32,727 nt of DNA, from the NCBI GenBank assembly GCA_002257045.1, contig NCHD01000018.1:1-32727 (forward strand), read 5' to 3'. Shown here piece after piece: positions 1-10,456 of this stretch. The number at the start of each line of letters is the position of its first letter. Position 1 is the first letter of the stretch. Made by a program: the position numbers and the translations under genes. Source of the stretch: Hydrogenophilales bacterium 16-61-112 (GTDB lineage Bacteria > Pseudomonadota > Gammaproteobacteria > Burkholderiales > Thiobacillaceae). The notes beneath the pieces were generated by a model that did not search any database, had not been told where the DNA came from, and worked only from the letters and a program-made list of their open reading frames with translations.

Positions 1-90
<90 letters not shown>

Positions 91-99
91 GGGACGCGC

Positions 100-105
100 A
101 TTGTA
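100..105 (-). promoter_or_regulatory. Probable -10 box of the tRNA-Ser gene
   Basis: On the minus strand TACAAT lies 9 nt before the first base of the mature tRNA and is followed by the GC-rich stretch GCGCGTCCC, typical of stable-RNA promoters. No convincing -35 hexamer is seen at 16-18 nt upstream, so the assignment rests on the -10 box and its position. Confidence 0.45.
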
Positions 106-159
106 CCCGAGTCGAACCGTTTGCTGGACGAAAAAAAAACTCTCGTTCAGACTGCGCCC

Positions 160-1572
160 ATGTCCCTGATCAAAATAACAGGATGGTTTTGGAGGCTGGC
201 TGTGATTGCGCTTATGGCGGCGCTGGCAGCTTGCAGCCGTCCTGTGCCTTCGCCCGAAACCAGCAGGGTATTGCAGGTGGGGGTGCGAAATTCGCCGACG
301 ACTTATTACATGGCGCATAACGGCGAGCCAGGCGGGTTTGAACACGATTTGCTGGTGGCGTATGCCGAGTCTCAAAATTGGTCAATCGAATGGACTGAGA
401 AATCTCATCCTGACGCTTTGTTCAAGCTGCTCGACAGCCATCGCATCAATCTGGTGGCAGCGTCGTTGCCGCGTGCTGTGGTCAAGGATCGTCATTTGAT
501 CGCGGGTCCGATCCTGTTCGAGTCACCGGTGCACATTGTTTATCGCAGCGAGGACATGGCGCCGCGCAGCATGGCTGATTTGGCGGGTAAGAAACTGGCG
601 CTGATCATTGGCTCTGGCCACGGTCCGATGTTGATGCGAATGAAGCGCAAGCATCCCAAGCTGAGTTGGGCTGCGCTGGAAAACGTCTGGCCGGAGGAAT
701 TGCTGGCGCAGCTGCAGGCGGGCAACTATGACGCGGTTGTCATCAACGGCATGGACTTCGATCCGATGCGCAATGTCTACCCGCAACTGGCGGTAGCGTT
801 CGATCTGCCCGAGTCGCAAAAAATTGTCTGGGCATTGCCAAAAGGCAGTTCGCATGCGCTGCGCAACAGCCTGGCGCGTTTCGTTGAAAAGGCAAAAGTG
901 GATGGCACCCTGAAGCGCGTTTACGAACGCTACTTCGGCCATCTCAAGCGGCTAGGCAGCAGCGACATCCTGGGAATTTTGCAGCGGCGTCCGTCTCGCT
1001 TGTCCGGACTGCGCCAGCATTTTCAGGAGGCGCAAATGCTGACTGGAATCGACTGGCGGCTGCTGGCTGCGATCGGCTACCAGGAGTCTCAGTGGAATGC
1101 GTTCGCCACCTCGTCAACCGGGGTGCGCGGGCTGATGATGCTGACGGGCGATACCGCAGACCGCATGGGCGTGACAAACCGGCTGGATGCGCGGCAGAGC
1201 ATTCTGGGTGGTGCGCGCTATCTGGTCATGATGAAAGAGACATTGCCCAGCCGTATTCCCGAGCCTGACCGGACCTGGCTTGCGCTGGCTGCCTACAATC
1301 AGGGGCAGGGGCACATGGAGGATGCGCGCCGCATTGCGCAGGCGCGCAAGGGTAGCCCGGACAGTTGGGCCGACGTCAAAGAGGCTTTGCCCTATTTGAG
1401 TCGCGGGACCTTTGCGGCAGCCATGAAATACGGTTATGCGCGCGGCGGCGAAGCGCTGCATTTTGCCGAAAACATCCGCAGCTATTACGAAATCCTGCTG
1501 CGGCTTGAACCGGAATACAAACCGTTATTCAATCTGGGTAAGCAGACCGACACGCAAGCTGCCCCGGGCTGA
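160..1572 (+). CDS. mltF: Membrane-bound lytic murein transglycosylase F (lipoprotein)
   Basis: 470 aa. The ATG at 160 is chosen because it begins a lipoprotein signal: basic start, hydrophobic stretch, then the lipobox LAAC; an in-frame TTG 39 nt earlier adds only polar residues. Residues about 35-270 resemble a periplasmic solute-binding domain (SBP_bac_3), and about 285-450 form an SLT lytic transglycosylase domain. The catalytic glutamate is probably E309 in GYQESQW, followed by TGVRGLMMLT. This architecture is that of MltF, an outer-membrane-anchored enzyme that cleaves the MurNAc-GlcNAc bond of peptidoglycan to form 1,6-anhydro products; the N-terminal domain modulates activity. No clear Shine-Dalgarno is seen. 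It converges on serS with 5 nt between stop codons. Confidence 0.92.
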   Translation: MSLIKITGWFWRLAVIALMAALAACSRPVPSPETSRVLQVGVRNSPTTYYMAHNGEPGGFEHDLLVAYAESQNWSIEWTEKSHPDALFKLLDSHRINLVAASLPRAVVKDRHLIAGPILFESPVHIVYRSEDMAPRSMADLAGKKLALIIGSGHGPMLMRMKRKHPKLSWAALENVWPEELLAQLQAGNYDAVVINGMDFDPMRNVYPQLAVAFDLPESQKIVWALPKGSSHALRNSLARFVEKAKVDGTLKRVYERYFGHLKRLGSSDILGILQRRPSRLSGLRQHFQEAQMLTGIDWRLLAAIGYQESQWNAFATSSTGVRGLMMLTGDTADRMGVTNRLDARQSILGGARYLVMMKETLPSRIPEPDRTWLALAAYNQGQGHMEDARRIAQARKGSPDSWADVKEALPYLSRGTFAAAMKYGYARGGEALHFAENIRSYYEILLRLEPEYKPLFNLGKQTDTQAAPG

Positions 1573-1577
1573 GCTGA

Positions 1578-2888
<1,311 letters not shown>

Positions 2889-2901
2889 CTATTTTCCACG
2901 A

Positions 2902-2920
2902 TAGCCGACAACTGCGGCTA
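2902..2920. promoter_or_regulatory. Short inverted repeat between serS and purU
   Basis: TAGCCG (2902-2907) and CGGCTA (2915-2920) are perfect complements separated by 7 nt, in the divergent serS-purU gap and about 40 nt upstream of the serS start. It could be an operator or a small leader hairpin; no known regulator motif is recognised. A possible -10 box TATGAT for purU lies at 3007-3012 and would place the transcript start about 25 nt before the ATG at 3044. Confidence 0.3.
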
Positions 2921-3043
2921 GGGGGCGTTCAATTAAAGCCTGGCCGGAAAGGCTGTGCAAATTGGCGTTACGCGACACACCCATACGATTGGCATGGGAA
3001 TGTGGTTATGATTGCGCGAGACCCCACCTTCGCTCCAAGCCCC

Positions 3044-3898
3044 ATGCACCATACCGCTGTCCTGCTGATTTCCTGCCCCGACCAGAAAGGCCTGGTTGCC
3101 GCGATTGCCGATTTTCTGTTGCGCCACGACGCCAACATCCTGCACGCCGACCAACATCAGGATGCCGAACTCAAACTGTTTTTGATGCGGGTGGAGTGGG
3201 ATCTGCAGGGGTTTGATCTGGATCTGTCGGAGTTTCCAGGGGCATTCCAGCCCATCGCCGATCGCTTCGGGATGACCTGGCGGCTTGCCGAGTCCAGCCG
3301 CAAGCCGCGGCTGGCAGTGTTCGTGTCGAAGTTCGACCATTGCCTGGCCGACCTGCTGTATCGCTACCAGAGCGGCGAACTGCACTGCGAACTGCCGATC
3401 ATCGTGTCCAACCACGAAGACACGCGCTGGCTGGCCGAGGCGTACCACATTCCCTATCAGTATCTGGAAATGAAGAAAGACGCCAAGCATGAAACCGAGC
3501 AGATCCAGCTGGCGATTCTGCGCGACCAGAAAATCGATTTCATCGTGCTGGCGCGCTACATGCAGGTGTTGTCGCCCGAGTTCATCCGCCACTTCCCCAA
3601 CCGCATCATCAATATTCACCACTCGTTTTTGCCGGCTTTTCACGGTGCCAAGCCGTATCACCGTGCTTTTGAACGCGGCGTCAAGCTGATCGGCGCCACG
3701 GCACACTACGTCACCGAAACCCTCGACGACGGCCCCATCATCGAGCAGGACGTGGCGCGCATGTCGCATCGTGACAGCCTTGGCGACCTCATCAACAAGG
3801 GCGCCGATCTGGAAAAAGTGGTGCTGTCGCGCGCAGTGAAATGGCATCTGGATAACCGCGTGCTGGTGTACGCCAATAAAACGGTCGTGTTCGACTGA
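3044..3898 (+). CDS. purU: Formyltetrahydrofolate deformylase
   Basis: 284 aa from the ATG at 3044; E. coli PurU is about 280 aa and starts in the same place relative to its CPDQKGL motif, so upstream in-frame GTG 3002 and ATG 3008 are not preferred. Residues about 5-80 form an ACT regulatory domain (LLISCPDQKGL, NILHADQHQD). The rest is a formyltransferase fold with the catalytic triad N190, H192 (NIHHSFLPAF) and probably D228 (LDDGPII). The enzyme hydrolyses 10-formyl-THF to THF and formate, balancing one-carbon pools. The formate can feed PurT, encoded at the other end of the window. It is followed by the PilZ-like gene after 6 nt. Confidence 0.95.
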   Translation: MHHTAVLLISCPDQKGLVAAIADFLLRHDANILHADQHQDAELKLFLMRVEWDLQGFDLDLSEFPGAFQPIADRFGMTWRLAESSRKPRLAVFVSKFDHCLADLLYRYQSGELHCELPIIVSNHEDTRWLAEAYHIPYQYLEMKKDAKHETEQIQLAILRDQKIDFIVLARYMQVLSPEFIRHFPNRIINIHHSFLPAFHGAKPYHRAFERGVKLIGATAHYVTETLDDGPIIEQDVARMSHRDSLGDLINKGADLEKVVLSRAVKWHLDNRVLVYANKTVVFD

Positions 3899-3904
3899 GG
3901 CGGC

Positions 3905-6416
<2,512 letters not shown>

Positions 6417-6440
6417 ACGCCACAAGACGTGGGCATTTGC

Positions 6441-6659
6441 TCAGGCCGCCACGACCTTGATGGTTTGACCCAGGCACTGAACCGTCTGGTTGGCGCGGAT
6501 TTTCGCCGTTTTGCGGCTTTCGGGCTGGCCGTCGACCGTCGCTTCGCCGTTGGCGATCATGAGCTTGCCCTGACCGCCGCTGTCGGCAATGCCGGTCAGC
6601 TTAAGCAGGTCGCAGAGCGCGATGTATTCGCCGCTGAGTTTGAATTCCTGGGGGTTCAT
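6441..6659 (-). CDS. Small S4-domain RNA-binding protein (YbcJ-like)
   Basis: 72 aa. The sequence is essentially one S4 domain: MNPQEFKLSGEYIALCDLLK, then GGQGKLMIANGEATVDGQ and ESRKTAKIRANQTV, as in E. coli YbcJ (70 aa). S4 domains bind structured RNA, and YbcJ-type proteins are thought to contact ribosomal RNA, although the role is not settled. The ATG at 6659 fits the family length; an upstream in-frame ATG would add about 40 unrelated residues. The gene is divergent from the MoxR-type gene, sharing a 171-nt gap in which I see no clear promoter. Confidence 0.85.
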   Translation of the reverse strand: MNPQEFKLSGEYIALCDLLKLTGIADSGGQGKLMIANGEATVDGQPESRKTAKIRANQTVQCLGQTIKVVAA

Positions 6660-6830
6660 TCTGGATTCTTGGGGTCTGGCGGGGTGGGGGTGGAGTTTAA
6701 CGCCATTGCGCACGGGCTGAATGGTTGACATGCGAGTGGTGTTACAGGCGCAGACCGGGCTGTTTTGGGTTCCACCCAAACGGGTGAGCGATTATCATTC
6801 GTCGCACCTTTCCGTTGTTCTGGTTGATCC

Positions 6831-7874
6831 ATGCGTCCTTCACATATTGAAACTATCCTCGACCGCGAATTTGAAAGCGCGGCCGACGGCTTCCATACCC
6901 CCGTGATGCTGTGGGGCCCGCCTGGTGTCGGCAAGTCGCAGATCGTCGCCAAAATTGCACTACAGCACAGCGTGCCCCTGATCGACATCCGCTTGTCGCA
7001 AATGGAACCGACCGATCTGCGCGGGATTCCGTTTCGCAACGGCGATCTGGTCGAGTGGTCCATTCCCTCGGTGCTGCCGGACGCGGAACGTCACGGCCCG
7101 GCCGGCATCCTGTTTCTGGATGAAATCACTTCGGCGCCGCCCACCGTGTCCGCCGCCGCCTACCAGCTCATTCTTGACCGCCGCCTGGGCGAATATCAGG
7201 TGCCCGACGGCTGGGTGATTTTTGCCGCGGGCAACCGTCAGGGCGACCGTGGCGTGACCTATGCCATGCCGGCGCCGCTGGCCAACCGCTTCACCCACTA
7301 CGAAGTCGAGGTCAATCTCGACGACTGGATCGACTGGGCGTACAGCGAAGACATCGATCCGCGCGTGATCGCCTTCCTGCGTTTCCGCCCTGATCTGCTG
7401 TTCAGTTTTGACCCGGCGCACACGCCGATTGCTTTTCCCAGCCCTCGCTCGTGGGAGTACGCGCACCGCGCGTTGCAAAAGTTCGACCGGACGGCGCTGC
7501 TGGCCGATTCCCTGGTTGCCTGCGTTGGACAATCGGCCGGGCTGGAGCTCAAAACCTTTGTCGACAACATGGCGCAGATGCCCGACCTCGACGCCATCAT
7601 CGCCGGTGAAGACGCCGACGTGCCCGACGGCATCGACCTGCAATACGGCGTGGCGGCAGCACTGGTGCGCAAAGCCCTGCAGGCGGCCGACAATGGCAAC
7701 GCGCCTGTGGTGTACGGCAATATCCTCAAGTATGCGCAGCGCTTCCAGCAGCGTGAAATGGGCGTGATGCTGGTGTCCGATCTGCACCGCGCGGTGGGGC
7801 GGCCGTTGTTTGCCGTGCCTGCGTTCGCCGAGTGGGCCAACAGCATCACCGATCTGGTGCTGTACGAGCATTGA
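6831..7874 (+). CDS. MoxR-type AAA+ ATPase
   Basis: 347 aa. Walker A is GPPGVGKS (residues 29-36) and Walker B is ILFLDE with D97/E98. ICTSAPPTV-like contacts (EITSAPPTVSAAAYQLILDR) and the sensor 1 region FAAGNRQGDRG follow, as in MoxR ATPases. MoxR ATPases commonly act with a VWA-domain partner as chaperones that insert cofactors or assemble protein complexes. The partner here is the next gene, 3 nt downstream, encoding a DUF2201 metallopeptidase/VWA protein. The substrate is not evident from the sequence. The start ATG lies about 170 nt from the divergent S4 gene. Confidence 0.9.
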   Translation: MRPSHIETILDREFESAADGFHTPVMLWGPPGVGKSQIVAKIALQHSVPLIDIRLSQMEPTDLRGIPFRNGDLVEWSIPSVLPDAERHGPAGILFLDEITSAPPTVSAAAYQLILDRRLGEYQVPDGWVIFAAGNRQGDRGVTYAMPAPLANRFTHYEVEVNLDDWIDWAYSEDIDPRVIAFLRFRPDLLFSFDPAHTPIAFPSPRSWEYAHRALQKFDRTALLADSLVACVGQSAGLELKTFVDNMAQMPDLDAIIAGEDADVPDGIDLQYGVAAALVRKALQAADNGNAPVVYGNILKYAQRFQQREMGVMLVSDLHRAVGRPLFAVPAFAEWANSITDLVLYEH

Positions 7875-7877
7875 GCT

Positions 7878-9134
7878 ATGGCGGAATACGCTGAAGCCGC
7901 ACTGCAACCTATTCTGACCAAGCTGGCTGCGGCCCGCACGCGGCTCATCATGGAGCGGCCGTTTCTGGGCGCGCTGGTGATGCACCTGCCGCTCAAAGTG
8001 GGTGACGCGAATATCAAAACCACCGGCACCGATGCCAAGGCGTTTTATTTCAACCCGGCTTTCGTCGACAACCTCAGCCTGGCGCAGACGCAGTTCATTC
8101 TGGCGCACGAGGCGCTGCACTGCGCGATGGGGCACACGCACCGCCGCAATCATCGGGTCAAGCGTCGCTGGGATGTGGCCTGCGACCATGCGGTGAACCT
8201 GATCCTGATCGAGGAAGGCCTGAAGCCGCCGCTGCACGGCATCCTGGCCGACCAGAATTTCATGACCTTGTCGGCAGAAGAAATCTACCCGCTGATTCCC
8301 GAAGACACCCCGGAAGAATCCTTCGACCAGCACCTGTTCGACAGCGATAACGAGCAGGGCGCCAGTCCCGACGACAACCAGCGCCAGGATGACCCTGAAG
8401 CGGGTAACACGGGCGGGCAGGGCAAAGAGGGGCAGAGCGAGGCCGAAGAGCAGCAGGGCAGTGGCAGCCAGGCGTCGCAAAAGCCGAACGAGATGTCGCC
8501 TGCCGAGCGTGAAGAACTGGCCGAACAATGGAAAAACCGCCTGGCGGCCGCAGCCCAGGCTGCGCGGCAGGCGGGCAAGCTGTCACAGTCGATGTTGCGC
8601 TGGGTCGATGGACTGCTGGCGCCGAGCCTGCCCTGGCGGGCGTTGCTGGCGCGTTTTTTCGCCATCAACCAGCGCGACGATTATTCGTGGCGCCGGCCGT
8701 CACGCCGCGAGGGCGCGGCGATCCTGCCGCGGCTGTCGAGCGAAGGACTGGAAGTGATCGCGGCCATCGATACCAGCGGCTCGATCAGCGACGATGAATT
8801 ACGCGAATTCGTCTCCGAACTCGATGCACTGAAAGGCCAGGTGCGCGCCAAGGTGACGCTCTTGGCCTGTGACAACCACGTTGCCGATGCTGCGCCGTGG
8901 GAATACGAACCGTGGGACGCGATGCAACTTCCAAATGATATAGAAGGCGGCGGCGGCACCGATTTTCGGCCGGTGTTCGATTGGGTCGAAACCGAAAACC
9001 GCAGCCCCAACCTGCTGGTGTATTTCACCGATGGCGAGGGCGACTTCCCCAAGGTACCGCCCCATTACCCGGTGGTCTGGCTGGTCAAGGGCAAGGGTGT
9101 GGTGCCCTGGGGCGAGCGGGTGCAACTCAATTGA
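7878..9134 (+). CDS. DUF2201 protein: putative metallopeptidase plus VWA-like domain
   Basis: 418 aa. The N-terminal domain carries an HExxH zinc motif, HEALH (residues 77-81), followed by GHTHRRNHRVKRRWDVACDHAVN, matching the putative metallopeptidase half of DUF2201 proteins. A Gln/Glu/Gly-rich acidic linker (about residues 150-210) joins it to a C-terminal VWA-like domain whose MIDAS-type motif is D298-T-S300-G-S302, with GGGGTDFRPVFDW and YFTDGEGDFP further on. Both active sites look intact. Pairing with an upstream MoxR ATPase is typical of the family. It starts 3 nt after the ATPase gene and overlaps the Hsp33 gene by 4 nt, so the three products probably act together. Confidence 0.88.
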   Translation: MAEYAEAALQPILTKLAAARTRLIMERPFLGALVMHLPLKVGDANIKTTGTDAKAFYFNPAFVDNLSLAQTQFILAHEALHCAMGHTHRRNHRVKRRWDVACDHAVNLILIEEGLKPPLHGILADQNFMTLSAEEIYPLIPEDTPEESFDQHLFDSDNEQGASPDDNQRQDDPEAGNTGGQGKEGQSEAEEQQGSGSQASQKPNEMSPAEREELAEQWKNRLAAAAQAARQAGKLSQSMLRWVDGLLAPSLPWRALLARFFAINQRDDYSWRRPSRREGAAILPRLSSEGLEVIAAIDTSGSISDDELREFVSELDALKGQVRAKVTLLACDNHVADAAPWEYEPWDAMQLPNDIEGGGGTDFRPVFDWVETENRSPNLLVYFTDGEGDFPKVPPHYPVVWLVKGKGVVPWGERVQLN

Positions 9135-10066
9135 GCGCAGACAATTTGACCTTACAAAAATCTGGCGAGGCCAATCCGGTCGACGCTGCTCAGGTTGTCG
9201 CAAGCCCGGGCACCGCCAGCCAGGCCAGTCGCGTGCGCGGCTTTCTGTTCGAGCATCTCGACATTCGCGGCGCCTGGGTGCAACTCGGCCCCGCCTGGCG
9301 CGAAATGATTGCCGGGCGCGATTACCCCGAGCCGGCGCTTGAACTGCTGGGACAGCTGGCGGCGGTGACCACGCTGCTAGGCGCCAATCTCAAGCAGGTG
9401 GGGCGGCTGGGTTTTCAGCTGCGCGGCGCCGGTGAAGTCTCGCAACTGGTGATGGACTGCGACGAGCAGTTGCGCCTGCGCGGCATGGTTCATACCGCAT
9501 CGCGCGTAGAGGCCGGCAGCTTGCAGGCTTTGCTTGGCGACGGCGCGCTGACCCTGATGCTCGACACCGAAGGCATGCGCCAGCCCTATCAAAGTCATGT
9601 GCCGCTCGAGGGCGACAATCTGGCCGAGGTGTTCGAGCATTACCTCGAACGGTCCGAGCAGTTGCCCACCCGCTTGTGGCTGGCGGCCAACCATGAAACG
9701 GCAGCCGGGCTGTTTTTGCAGGCCTTGCCGGGCGCCGACAGCCGCGATGCAGACGGCTGGAACCGGCTGCAGATTCTGGCCGGCACGGTGCGGCCGGACG
9801 AACTGCTGGGCTTGGGCGCGATCAAGCTGATTGAGCGCCTGTTCCCCGAAGAAGATGTGCGGGTGTACGACCCGCGCCAAGTCCGCTACCACTGCCCCTA
9901 TGATCTGGCCAAGATCCACTCGATGCTGCACAGCCTGGGGCAGGTTGAATGCGAATGCATCCTCGCCGAACAGGGCGAAATCCGGGTGCACGACGACATC
10001 TGCAACCATTCCTATGTGCTGGATGCAAAAGCCGTTGCTGCGCTGTTTAGCCCGGCGGGGAACTAA
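9131..10066 (+). CDS. hslO: Hsp33-family chaperone with altered zinc-region cysteines
   Basis: 311 aa from a TTG at 9131 that overlaps the preceding stop (TTGA); no ATG or GTG fits better without deep overlap or loss of the N-terminus. The N-terminal part (RGFLFEHLDIRGAWVQLG, then GVxx-type SQLVMDCDEQLRLRGM, RSEQLPTRLWL) is clearly Hsp33, a cytosolic holdase activated by oxidation. In the C-terminal zinc domain, VYDPRQVRYHCPY and ILAEQGEIRVHDDICNHSY align with the E. coli CxC and CxxC regions. However the second cysteine is Y257 and the third is D288. C255 and C291 remain, and a new pair C274/C276 (ECEC) lies between them. Redox switching may therefore differ or be lost. Confidence 0.9.
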   Translation: MSADNLTLQKSGEANPVDAAQVVASPGTASQASRVRGFLFEHLDIRGAWVQLGPAWREMIAGRDYPEPALELLGQLAAVTTLLGANLKQVGRLGFQLRGAGEVSQLVMDCDEQLRLRGMVHTASRVEAGSLQALLGDGALTLMLDTEGMRQPYQSHVPLEGDNLAEVFEHYLERSEQLPTRLWLAANHETAAGLFLQALPGADSRDADGWNRLQILAGTVRPDELLGLGAIKLIERLFPEEDVRVYDPRQVRYHCPYDLAKIHSMLHSLGQVECECILAEQGEIRVHDDICNHSYVLDAKAVAALFSPAGN

Positions 10067-10100
10067 CCCGCTGGCCCATCGCCTGGCAACCCGCCGGGCT
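10049..10100 (+). terminator. Inverted repeat over the end of hslO, possible terminator
   Basis: AGCCCGGCGGG (10049-10059) and CCCGCCGGGCT (10090-10100) are perfect 11-base complements separated by 30 nt, spanning the hslO stop codon and followed by TTAATT. The loop is long and the U-tract poor, so termination is plausible rather than certain. It marks the boundary between the MoxR module and the pilus cluster. Confidence 0.4.
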
Positions 10101-10114
10101 TAATTCAGGGACGA

Positions 10115-10402
10115 ATGATGCGAACACGATTGCTGATGGCGGGAATTCTGGTGCTTGCGACTCAAGCGCAGGCAGAAGAGGGTCGTTATGAAGCCTTGCC
10201 GCTGGCGGGAGCCGACGGCGGCAAAGGCGGCGGGCGGGCGCTGATCGTGGATACCCGGGAAGGCCACGTGTGGGTCTGGAGCGAAAACGAACTCCTGAAC
10301 TCGCCGAATGGCCAACGGCGTTATGGGTCGGGATTCATCTATCAGGGCAAATTGCGCCCAGGCACGCAGCCCGGCGAAATCATCGAACCGCAGTCGCGTT
10401 GA
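10115..10402 (+). CDS. Small exported protein of unknown function
   Basis: 95 aa. A signal peptide is visible (MMRTRLLMAGILVLATQAQA, then EEGR), giving a mature periplasmic protein of about 75 aa. It has a Gly-rich stretch (ADGGKGGGRALIVD) and a compact C-terminus with EGHVWVWSENELL. I do not recognise a family. GGGA lies upstream of the ATG at suitable spacing. It lies 54 nt before mshE in the same direction and after the hairpin that follows hslO, so it may be the first gene of the pilus transcript. Confidence 0.6.
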   Translation: MMRTRLLMAGILVLATQAQAEEGRYEALPLAGADGGKGGGRALIVDTREGHVWVWSENELLNSPNGQRRYGSGFIYQGKLRPGTQPGEIIEPQSR

Positions 10403-10456
10403 GCGGATACCGCTCGCACCTTTCCGCGATTTATTTCATCGACCTGGACCTCATGC

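Noticed and set aside
3002-3043. Longer N-terminus for PurU starting at GTG 3002 or ATG 3008
   Set aside because: The extra 12-14 residues are not part of the family, and a possible -10 box overlaps this stretch; the ATG at 3044 fits the family start.
6762-6781. Imperfect hairpin GTTTTGGGT/ACCCAAAC in the gap between the S4 gene and the MoxR gene
   Set aside because: It is short with a bulge and a three-base loop, has no T-run on either strand, and matches no known operator; too weak to list as a feature.
6960-8528. A 522-codon minus-strand open frame across the MoxR and DUF2201 genes
   Set aside because: Both plus-strand genes have full motifs and overlap-type spacing; the antisense translation has no recognisable feature.
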